Source: Clostridiales bacterium
GTDB lineage: Bacteria; Bacillota; Clostridia; Oscillospirales; Oscillospiraceae
Direction: 5' to 3'
Length of the DNA stretch: 64,000 bases
NCBI GenBank assembly: GCA_019420945.1
Contig: JAHZGF010000004.1
Span: 51,463 to 115,462 of the forward strand
Below the pieces are notes generated by a model. It had not been told where the DNA came from. It searched no databases and saw only the letters and a program-made list of their open reading frames with translations. The translations under genes and the position numbers were made by a program. Positions within the stretch are counted from its first letter, which is position 1. The number at the start of each line of letters is the position of its first letter. Below, piece by piece: positions 15,096 to 22,197 of this stretch.

Positions 15096-15218
15096 CTAAG
15101 TCTTGATCTTGGCTTTCCCCGTGACCGCTGTTGTTCCGCTGGAAATGCGGACTGTGACAACCTTCACGCTTCCGGCCTGACTTTTGGACTTAGCAGCTCT
15201 TGCGCTTAACCGTTTCAT
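15096..15218 (-). CDS. Basic 40-aa protein on the opposite strand
   Basis: On the minus strand AGGAGGTA (15227-15234) stands at ideal distance before an ATG at 15218; the frame runs 40 codons to TAG at 15096. The peptide is basic and Ser/Thr/Lys-rich (MKRLSARAAKSK then VKVVTVRISSG) with a short beta hairpin. It is one of only two minus-strand gene candidates in the phage part, convergent with the HNH gene over a shared terminator. It may be a moron or a lysogenic-phase gene; function unknown. Confidence 0.6.
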   Translation of the reverse strand: MKRLSARAAKSKSQAGSVKVVTVRISSGTTAVTGKAKIKT

Positions 15219-15331
15219 GTCGTTTCTACCTCCTTTCGCAGGGATGAATCAATCATGTGGCCCAGGAGCGGCATGGAACGGGCGCACCTTATGACAACAC
15301 AACTTTTCGCTATAAGCAAGGAGGCGGCGCC

Positions 15332-15562
15332 ATGGAAGGTAATCCGGGAAGGGCACCCAGGCTCGTGGGAGTCGTGGTGAACTGCCTCGACCTGACCATC
15401 CGCAAAAGCCCCGGCAATGAGGCGGAGGTCACGGGGCATCTATCGGTCCTGACCGAAGTTCTGGTCGATATGGACAAGTCAACGGAGGACTTCTACCGGG
15501 TGCTCGCCAGAAACGGCATCGCCGGGTTCTGTCCGAAGAAGTACGTGGCGATCCGCCGGTAA
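15332..15562 (+). CDS. SH3-like domain protein (76 aa)
   Basis: ATG 15332 follows AAGGAGG. The sequence LTIRKSPGNEAEVTGHLSVLTEV and NGIAGFCPKKYVAI has the beta pattern of bacterial SH3b domains, which bind peptidoglycan or partner proteins. It is only one domain and lacks a signal peptide. In the head operon it could be a small adaptor; this is inference. Confidence 0.6.
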   Translation: MEGNPGRAPRLVGVVVNCLDLTIRKSPGNEAEVTGHLSVLTEVLVDMDKSTEDFYRVLARNGIAGFCPKKYVAIRR

Positions 15563-15572
15563 GGAGAGTGCT

Positions 15573-15956
15573 ATGGAGATCACAGAAAGCGTCCTGACAT
15601 CTGTCAAGAAACTGCTGGGGATCGACGAAGGCTACACGCACTTTGACGCCGACATTGTAATGCACATCAACAGCGTGTTTTCGATTCTGACACAGATGGG
15701 GGTCGGGCCGGCAAACGGATTCTCCATTATGGGGAAAGACGAAGGCTGGTCCGATTTCATTTCTGGCGGGGCCGTCCTGCCCCTGGTCAAATCCTATGTC
15801 GGCCTGAAGGTGCGCCTGCTGTTTGACCCGCCCCTCAGCTCTGCGGCCGTCGAGTCTATGAACCGGCAGATCAGCGAGTTTGAGTGGCGGCTTTTCGTTG
15901 CGGCAGACCCAGTCGAACCCACCAGCGGGAAGGAGGAACTTCAAAGTGGAGCATGA
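15573..15956 (+). CDS. Head-tail connector-like protein (127 aa)
   Basis: The product contains the recurrent connector pattern of Firmicutes siphophages: FDADIVMHINSVFSILTQMGVG, FSIMGKDEGWSDF, then VKSYVGLKVRLLFDPP and ISEFEWRL. These helical proteins form the ring below the portal. The end overlaps the next gene by 11 bases. Confidence 0.75.
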   Translation: MEITESVLTSVKKLLGIDEGYTHFDADIVMHINSVFSILTQMGVGPANGFSIMGKDEGWSDFISGGAVLPLVKSYVGLKVRLLFDPPLSSAAVESMNRQISEFEWRLFVAADPVEPTSGKEELQSGA

Positions 15957-16461
15957 TGCATTACTGCACTACGGAATCAAAGGAATGAAGTGGGGCGTGC
16001 GCCGTTACCAGAACAAAGACGGTTCGCTGACCCCCAAAGGAGAGGCGCGCTACGACCGTGACAAGCGGGAGAACGCGGCCAAGAAGAAGGAAAACCGGAT
16101 TGACCTCTCCCAGCCTGATCCGAAGCGCTGGGCAAAGGAGGACCTGGAGCGCACCAAGCGCACCGTGGACGCCAGCGCCAACCTGGCCAAGGAGCTGAAG
16201 AAGCTGGACGAGAGCACCACTTCCAAGCCGACGCCAAAGCGGATGGACCTGTCCAAGATGAGCGACAAGGAGATGCGGGATCAGATTAACCGGGAGCTGC
16301 TGGAACGGCAGTATAACCAGCTGTTCGCGGAAGTGCCCGCCGCTCAGGTCTCCAAGGGCCGCGAAGCGCTCAAGACCACGCTGGAAGTTGCCGGCAGCGT
16401 TCTGGCCATTGGCAGCAGCGCACTGGGCATCGCGTTGGCCATCAAGGAACTGAAGGGCTGA
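15946..16461 (+). CDS. HYGIKGMKWGVRR-tagged protein, coiled coil and membrane helix
   Basis: GTG 15946 with AAGGAGG upstream begins a 171-aa product whose residues 7-20 are LHYGIKGMKWGVRR, followed by YQNKDGSLTPKGEARY. The middle is a charged, helical, Lys/Glu-rich region; the C-terminus is a hydrophobic Ala/Gly/Ser segment (VAGSVLAIGSSALGIALAI). The tag-plus-YQNKDGSLT start recurs at 19146 and 19720. A delivered or virion-internal role is inference; no enzyme domain is visible. Confidence 0.7.
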   Translation: MEHDALLHYGIKGMKWGVRRYQNKDGSLTPKGEARYDRDKRENAAKKKENRIDLSQPDPKRWAKEDLERTKRTVDASANLAKELKKLDESTTSKPTPKRMDLSKMSDKEMRDQINRELLERQYNQLFAEVPAAQVSKGREALKTTLEVAGSVLAIGSSALGIALAIKELKG

Positions 16462-16472
16462 GGTGAGTCGGT

Positions 16473-17357
16473 ATGGAGCTGCGCCACCACGGCATTTTAG
16501 GCCAGAAATGGGGCGTGCGCAACGGCCCGCCCTATCCATTGAGCGGCGGTGACTATACTCCGTCCCAGCGGAAGGCCATTTCCAACAAACGCAAAAGCGG
16601 CAACAGCATCTACAACAAGAAGCACTTCGATGAGGTGCTGAAGGTTGATAAGACCACGCTGAGCACGCTGTCCTATGATAAGGACCGGACCAAGAACGCC
16701 GATATGTTCTACGCCACCCACCATGCTCTGGATAAACACCAGTACAACGCCCTGTTCAACCGGCCGATTCCCCAGACGGTCTATGATAAGGATGGAAAGG
16801 CGATCGGCACAGGTTCGTTCATGAAGTACCGGATCGACAATTCCCTCAAGACCGACCTGAAGGTGGCCAGCGAGGATTCCGGAGCCAAGGTCTTTATGGA
16901 CCTCTATAAGAAGGACCGGGATTTCTACAACTTTGTCACTGACCGGGAGCGGATGCAGGGGTACTTTGTAAACGACAAGTACAAGTTCAAGGGCTACCGC
17001 GAAGCAGCGGCCGTCCTTGGGAAGATGCGGGAGCCGGACTACAAGCCGACCTCCGATGACCTTCAGACCGTGTACCGGATGTTCAACTACGTCATCCCCT
17101 ATGACGGTCAGGGCGACAGCCGAAAGGGACGCGATATGTATAACCAGCGCACCAAGTTCTTCCATGCGTGCAAGGAGGTCGGTTATGGCGCAGTTCTGGA
17201 CACGAACGACGCCATATACGGCGGGTTCAAGGCCAAGTCACCCATTATCGTGTTCGATATGGAGCAGGTGGTCCCGAAAGACGTCTACCGCACAAATCTG
17301 ACGGATCAGAAGTTTTCCACTCTGGTCCTGGTCGGCCGGAAGCTGCTGGGCTTGTAA
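16473..17357 (+). CDS. HHGILGQKWGVR-tagged protein of unknown function
   Basis: The 294-aa product begins MELRHHGILGQKWGVRNGPPYPL, so the tag is at the very N-terminus, as in the 1407 gene's internal copy. The remainder is one globular alpha/beta domain (LSYDKDRTKNADMFYATHHAL; ending with VLDTNDAIYGGFKAKSPIIVFD) that might be a toxin or transferase, but I see no ART R-S-ExE or other catalytic set. It lies just before TerL with GAGGTGAG as ribosome site. Confidence 0.65.
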   Translation: MELRHHGILGQKWGVRNGPPYPLSGGDYTPSQRKAISNKRKSGNSIYNKKHFDEVLKVDKTTLSTLSYDKDRTKNADMFYATHHALDKHQYNALFNRPIPQTVYDKDGKAIGTGSFMKYRIDNSLKTDLKVASEDSGAKVFMDLYKKDRDFYNFVTDRERMQGYFVNDKYKFKGYREAAAVLGKMREPDYKPTSDDLQTVYRMFNYVIPYDGQGDSRKGRDMYNQRTKFFHACKEVGYGAVLDTNDAIYGGFKAKSPIIVFDMEQVVPKDVYRTNLTDQKFSTLVLVGRKLLGL

Positions 17358-17375
17358 CGGGAGGCGGGTGCGTAC

Positions 17376-19124
17376 ATGTTATCCAACACCGCCGTCCCCC
17401 GTTATTATGGAGCATTTCGGGACGCCGTTCTCCGAGGGGATATTCACGTCTGCAAGGAAGTGGCGATGGAGATGTGGCGGATCGACCGCCTGATCGAGTC
17501 ACCGGGATATTACTACGATGACCGGGCGGTGGAGGGGTGGATCGAGTTCTGCGAGAACGAGCTGACCCTAACTGATGGCTCCGACCTGCATCTTCTGGAT
17601 ACCTTCAAGCTCTGGGGCGAACAGGTGTTTGGATGGTACTATTTCGACGACCGCTCTGTCTATGTGCCGAACCCGGATGGACGGGGCGGCCGGTATGTGA
17701 CGAAGCGGGTCAAGCAGCGGCTGACCAAGAAGCAGTACCTCATTGTGGGAAGAGGCGCGGCCAAGTCCCTCTACGACTCCTGCATCCAGGCTTATTTCTG
17801 TGTGGTGGACGGCTCGACGACCCATCAGATTACGACAGCCCCCACCATGAAGCAGGCGGAGGAGATCGTCAACCCCATCAAGACCGCCATCACCAGAGCG
17901 AGAGGCCCTGTGTTTCAGTTCATGACCGAGGGTTCCTTGCAGAACACCACCGGCTCCAGAGCCAACCGCGTCAAGCTGGCCTCTACAAAGAAGGGGATCG
18001 AGAACTTCATCTCCGGCTCCCTGGTGGAGGTCCGTCCCATGTCGGTGGACAAGCTCCAGGGACTCCGCTGCAAAGTGGCCACGGTGGATGAGTGGCTTTC
18101 TTCGGCGGACGCCCGGGAGGATGTCATCGGTGCCATTGAGCAGGGCGCATCCAAGCTGGACGACTACCTGATCATCGCCACCAGCTCCGAGGGCACGGTC
18201 CGAAACGGAGCGGGCGATACCATCAAAATGGAGCTGATGAACATTCTTCAGGGTATCGGCCCTCCTCAGGAGCACGTATCCATCTGGTGGTACAAACTGG
18301 ACTCCGTGGAAGAGGTCGCCTATCCGGACATGTGGATCAAGGCAAACCCCAATCTGGGAAAGACCGTGACCTACGAGACCTACCAGAAGGACGTTGACCG
18401 GGCAGAAACGGCCCCCGCCACCCGCAACGATATGCTGGCAAAGCGGTTCGGGCTGCCCATGGAGGGCTACACCTACTACTTCACCTATGAGGAGACTCTC
18501 CCCCATCGCCGGCAGAGATTTTGGCAGATGCCCTGCTCCCTGGGGGCAGACCTTTCCCAGGGCGACGACTTCTGCTCCTTTACCTTCCTGTTTCCTCTTC
18601 GGGATGGCTCCTTTGGCGTCAAGACCCGAAACTACATCACATCGCTGACCCTGCACAAGCTGCCGGCGGCCATGCGGGTGAAGTATGAGGACTTCATGGC
18701 GGAGGGGAGCCTGATCGTCATGGAGGGTACTGTTCTGGACATGATGCAGGTCTACGATGACCTGGACGAGCACATCATCAACCGGGGCTATGACGTGCGC
18801 TGCTTTGGCTACGACCCATACAACGCCCAGGAGTTCATCAAGCGGTGGACAGATGAAAACGGCCCCTTCGGCGTAGAAGTGGTCCGACAGGGTTCCCGGA
18901 CGGAATCTGTCCCTCTGGGCGAGCTGAAAAAGCTGGCCGGAGAGCGTATGCTGCTCTTTGACGAGGAGCTGCTCACTTTCTCCATGGGAAATTGCATCAC
19001 CATGGAGGACACCAATGGAAACCGGAAGCTGCTGAAGAAACGGTCCGACCAGAAAATCGACGCTGTGGCGGCCATGATGGATGCGTATGTGGCCTATAAG
19101 CACAATCCAGAAGCATTTGAATAA
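17376..19124 (+). CDS. terL: Terminase large subunit
   Basis: The 582-aa protein has an ATPase domain with Walker A VGRGAAKS (Lys130) and Walker B TVDEW (Asp238-Glu239), followed by a nuclease domain with GADLSQGDD (Asp392), TVLDMMQVYDD and FGYDPYNAQEF. TerL packages DNA into the prohead with ATP and cuts it at the end. Length and motif order are normal for HK97-like siphophages. ATG 17376 has GGGAGGCGGG upstream. Tagged proteins lie on both sides of it. Confidence 0.93.
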   Translation: MLSNTAVPRYYGAFRDAVLRGDIHVCKEVAMEMWRIDRLIESPGYYYDDRAVEGWIEFCENELTLTDGSDLHLLDTFKLWGEQVFGWYYFDDRSVYVPNPDGRGGRYVTKRVKQRLTKKQYLIVGRGAAKSLYDSCIQAYFCVVDGSTTHQITTAPTMKQAEEIVNPIKTAITRARGPVFQFMTEGSLQNTTGSRANRVKLASTKKGIENFISGSLVEVRPMSVDKLQGLRCKVATVDEWLSSADAREDVIGAIEQGASKLDDYLIIATSSEGTVRNGAGDTIKMELMNILQGIGPPQEHVSIWWYKLDSVEEVAYPDMWIKANPNLGKTVTYETYQKDVDRAETAPATRNDMLAKRFGLPMEGYTYYFTYEETLPHRRQRFWQMPCSLGADLSQGDDFCSFTFLFPLRDGSFGVKTRNYITSLTLHKLPAAMRVKYEDFMAEGSLIVMEGTVLDMMQVYDDLDEHIINRGYDVRCFGYDPYNAQEFIKRWTDENGPFGVEVVRQGSRTESVPLGELKKLAGERMLLFDEELLTFSMGNCITMEDTNGNRKLLKKRSDQKIDAVAAMMDAYVAYKHNPEAFE

Positions 19125-19141
19125 AAAAAAAGGGGGGGGGG
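19123..19141 (+). repeat. A9-G10 homopolymer tract at a ribosome binding site
   Basis: Nine A (19123-19131) and ten G (19132-19141) end four bases before ATG 19146. The tract takes the place of the Shine-Dalgarno site, so slippage would change spacing or strength of translation start for the tagged protein. Confidence 0.75.
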
Positions 19142-19145
19142 TACT

Positions 19146-19703
19146 ATGAAGCCCTATGAAAAGCCTCTCTCCCCGCAGGAGTACCTGATGCACTACGGTG
19201 TCAAGGGTATGAAATGGGGCGTAAGACGCTACCAGAACTACGACGGTTCTTACACCCGCAAGGGTCTGGAACGGTATCGCAAAGCGGAGTCGGACTACGA
19301 AACCGCTAAGTCGAAAGCAGACGAAACCAGGGCCGCCTACAAATCCGGTCAAGCTACCCGTCAGCAGGTCAAGGATGCCAAGAGCGCTGTTAAGACCGAG
19401 AAGCGTAAAATGGAAAACGCTTATGAAAAGCTGAAAACCGACAAACTGGCCGATGAAGGAAAGAAGCTTTACCAGAGTGGAAAAACTATTTCGGGAAACA
19501 CCCAAGCGACCTATTTGGCCGAGGGCGTTATCATTGCTGGAAGCACCGTGGTGTCCAGACTTCTCGCGAACCAACTGAACAACCAGGAGGTTGCCAATAT
19601 TGCCGCATCGACCATCGCGATCGGCGGAACGATTGTCAATGGTTTACTGGCGGCAAAGACGAGCAGGGAGAACAAACGGCTGAGAGCGTACTACGCCCAC
19701 TAA
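19146..19703 (+). CDS. HYGVKGMKWGVRR-tagged coiled-coil and membrane protein
   Basis: Residues 15-29 are MHYGVKGMKWGVRRY, preceded by KPLSPQEYL and followed by QNYDGSYTRKGLERY. The middle of the 185-aa protein is a long charged coiled coil, and the C-terminus is a hydrophobic glycine-rich stretch (VIIAGSTVVSRLLA then IAIGGTIVNGLLAA). Its first 35 residues are nearly identical to those of the next gene, so the two share a common leader module. Expression may vary with the poly-G tract before it. Confidence 0.7.
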   Translation: MKPYEKPLSPQEYLMHYGVKGMKWGVRRYQNYDGSYTRKGLERYRKAESDYETAKSKADETRAAYKSGQATRQQVKDAKSAVKTEKRKMENAYEKLKTDKLADEGKKLYQSGKTISGNTQATYLAEGVIIAGSTVVSRLLANQLNNQEVANIAASTIAIGGTIVNGLLAAKTSRENKRLRAYYAH

Positions 19704-19719
19704 GCGAAGGAGGAAAAGT

Positions 19720-20601
19720 ATGGGTCCTTACGACAAACCTTTTTCTCCCCAAGAATACCTGATGCACTACGGCGTCAAGGGTATGAAATGGGGCGTACGT
19801 CGTTACCAGAACAAGGATGGTACATTGACAAAAGCCGGAAAAGAACGGTATAGTCAGAACCAGCAGGACGGGGTTGATTCTTTTCTGAAGAGTGTGGGTT
19901 CCAAAAAGGTTTCCGAATTGACCGGTTCTGTAAATGAAGATCTCGCAATCCAGGCGGTTACATATGTTTCCGCATTTGCCGCTGTTCTCGCCGTGAAAGC
20001 GGTACAAAACCGAATGCTGCGGAAAGGCCGGATGAAAGAGCTGGATAGGCTCAACCGGGAGAAGGATATTAAAGACTTTGACGAGTGCCCCCGCCTCCCC
20101 CGGAAGATGAAAGCGGAAGAGAGCGTCAAAGTAACCAATCCGGATTATCCTGATTTGGGCACCACCATGAATTGCACCTTCTGCACAACCGCCATGGCCC
20201 TTCGAGAGAAGGGATATGACGTGCAGGCGACAAAAGTCAGTGATGGATTCTTTTCTGATGACTTTTTCAAAGCCACTTTCAATTCCCCTGAGGTCAAAAT
20301 GGGAAGGAAAAAGTCGGGGCAAGCCGTTCTCGATACGCTTTCGCAGACCGGCGACGGGTCCTATGGCAATCTGACCGTGGCTTGGAAACTCGGGGGTAAG
20401 CATAGTCTTTTCTGGAAGAATGAGGGCGGCAGAACTCGAATCTATGACGGTCAGAGCGGAGAAGAGATTACTCAATCTCCGTCGAAAACCAGATCGTTCA
20501 TGGACTTTGTCAATCTGAAAACCATCACATATAACCGCCTTGATAATTGCGAGCCAACCACCTATGCCTTGGCCGCGGTTGAACGACCTAAAAAGATGTA
20601 A
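19720..20601 (+). CDS. HYGVKGMKWGVRR-tagged papain-like toxin domain protein
   Basis: The 293-aa protein has the same first 35 residues as its neighbour, a hydrophobic middle (YVSAFAAVLAVKAV), and a C-terminal domain with MNCTFC (Cys152, Cys155), then GGKHSLFW (His228) and IYDGQSGE (Asp243, Gln245). The Cys-His-Asp/Gln order fits the papain-like deamidase/protease toxins found at the ends of polymorphic toxins. The tag may direct it into the virion or host. The next small gene could be a partner. Enzyme activity is inferred from the motifs. Confidence 0.7.
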   Translation: MGPYDKPFSPQEYLMHYGVKGMKWGVRRYQNKDGTLTKAGKERYSQNQQDGVDSFLKSVGSKKVSELTGSVNEDLAIQAVTYVSAFAAVLAVKAVQNRMLRKGRMKELDRLNREKDIKDFDECPRLPRKMKAEESVKVTNPDYPDLGTTMNCTFCTTAMALREKGYDVQATKVSDGFFSDDFFKATFNSPEVKMGRKKSGQAVLDTLSQTGDGSYGNLTVAWKLGGKHSLFWKNEGGRTRIYDGQSGEEITQSPSKTRSFMDFVNLKTITYNRLDNCEPTTYALAAVERPKKM

Positions 20602-20616
20602 AGAGGGAGGATAAAC

Positions 20617-20835
20617 ATGACCGTAAAGGAAGCCATTGTTATTTTCGCAAAGCAGTTCCCCGATAAGGCGGTTGTCGGGTATTGGGACAAGCCGAATGGC
20701 ATCGTTCTTAACACCCAGTCTATCACAGCGGGACTGACAGCCCCTGCCCAGTATCTCGTCACAGACGATGGACAGATTTATGGGACCAACCCCATGAGAA
20801 GCAACCTCAGTCCTGGAGACATGAAGAAACTGTAA
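20617..20835 (+). CDS. Small protein after the toxin-like gene, possible immunity partner
   Basis: The 72-aa product (FAKQFPDKAVVGYWDKPNGIVLNT in outline) begins 15 bases after the papain-like gene's stop, with GGGAGG as ribosome site, and is the last gene before a terminator. Position right after a toxin-like domain and small size suit an immunity protein, but nothing else shows it. It could also be an independent phage protein. Confidence 0.6.
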   Translation: MTVKEAIVIFAKQFPDKAVVGYWDKPNGIVLNTQSITAGLTAPAQYLVTDDGQIYGTNPMRSNLSPGDMKKL

Positions 20836-20849
20836 TCCCATGGACCATG

Positions 20850-20882
20850 CCGCAGACTCTTAACCGGGTCTGCGGATTTTTT
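20850..20882 (+). terminator. Rho-independent terminator before the portal gene
   Basis: A perfect 8-bp stem (20850-20857 with 20868-20875, CCGCAGAC/GTCTGCGG) is followed by ATTTTTT. The portal operon starts after it. Confidence 0.85.
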
Positions 20883-20949
20883 ATGCCCAAAATTCAACAC
20901 ACAGAGCAACGACATAATTTCATCAAGCGCGGACTGGAGGTGAGAGATT

Positions 20950-22197
20950 ATGGAAATTGCATTTGGTTCCAGGCTGAAACATGCCTGGAACGCTTTTTTG
21001 GGTAACGAAACCTTTGGGTTCCGATACCCGCTTGGCCCAAGCTCCTCCTACCGTCCGGACCGGCCCATTTTCAGCCGGGGCAATGAGCGGTCCATCATCA
21101 CATCGGTCTACAACCGGATCGCGCTGGACGCGTCCTCCATCGCCATCCAGCACGCGAGGCTGGATGAGGACGGGCGGTTTACCGAGGTGATCGACTCCTC
21201 GCTGAATTCCTGCTTGTCCCTGGAGGCGAATCTGGACCAGACCGGACGGGCCTTTATCCAGGACGTGGTCATGTCCATGCTGGACGAGGGCTGCGTGGCC
21301 ATCGTGCCCACGGACACCGATATCGACCCGGAAAACGGCTCCTACAAAATCGAGAAGCTGCGGGTCGGCAAGGTCCTGGAATGGTATCCACAGCACGTAA
21401 AGCTGCGGGTCTATAACGAGCAGCGGGGTGAAAAGCAGGACATCATCCTGCCCAAGAGCACAGTGGCCCTGGTGGAGAACCCGTTCTTCGCAATCATGAA
21501 CGAGCCCAACTCCACCATGCAGCGGCTGATCCGGAAGCTGAACATTCTGGACGCCATCGACGAACAGAGCGGCTCCGGAAAGCTCAATCTGATCATCCAG
21601 CTCCCCTACGTCATCAAGACGGAAGCGAGACGTCAACAGGCGGAAAAACGCCGTAGAGATATTGAGGAACAGTTGTCCGGCTCCAAGTATGGCGTCGCTT
21701 ACACCGACGGCACGGAGCATGTGGTGCAGCTGAACCGGCCCATCGACAACAATCTGATGTCCCAGATTGAATACCTGACGAGTATGCTTTACAGCCAGTT
21801 GGGAATCACCCAGGGGATATTGGACGGCACTGCTGATGACCGGACGAAGCTGAACTACGACAACCGGACTATCGAACCCATCCTGTCCGCCATTGTTGAC
21901 GAAATGAAGAGGAAATTCCTCACCAAAACTGCTCGGTCACAGAAGCAGTCGATCCTGTTCTTCAGAGACCCGTTCAGGCTGGTGCCCATCAACGACATCG
22001 CCGAAATTGCCGACAAGATGACTCGCAACGAGATCATGACCTCCAACGAGATCCGGCAGAAGATCGGTATGAAGCCGTCGAAGGACCCCAAGGCGGACGA
22101 GCTCCGGAACAGTAACCTAAGCGCCCCGAAAGGGGAGGGCGAACAGCCACCATCTGAATCCGAAGGAGGAAATGTTCAAAATGGATCTGAAGTTTGA
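20950..22197 (+). CDS. Phage portal protein
   Basis: The 415-aa protein has the HK97-type portal layout: an N-terminal arm with a SIITSVYNRIALDASSI segment, a beta wing (KVLEWYPQHVKLRVYN), a helical crown containing LTSMLYSQLGITQGILDG, and an acidic disordered tail. Portals form the dodecameric ring through which DNA enters and leaves the head. The tail overlaps the start of the capsid gene by 17 bases. It begins at ATG 20950 with GGAGGTGAG upstream. Confidence 0.88.
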   Translation: MEIAFGSRLKHAWNAFLGNETFGFRYPLGPSSSYRPDRPIFSRGNERSIITSVYNRIALDASSIAIQHARLDEDGRFTEVIDSSLNSCLSLEANLDQTGRAFIQDVVMSMLDEGCVAIVPTDTDIDPENGSYKIEKLRVGKVLEWYPQHVKLRVYNEQRGEKQDIILPKSTVALVENPFFAIMNEPNSTMQRLIRKLNILDAIDEQSGSGKLNLIIQLPYVIKTEARRQQAEKRRRDIEEQLSGSKYGVAYTDGTEHVVQLNRPIDNNLMSQIEYLTSMLYSQLGITQGILDGTADDRTKLNYDNRTIEPILSAIVDEMKRKFLTKTARSQKQSILFFRDPFRLVPINDIAEIADKMTRNEIMTSNEIRQKIGMKPSKDPKADELRNSNLSAPKGEGEQPPSESEGGNVQNGSEV

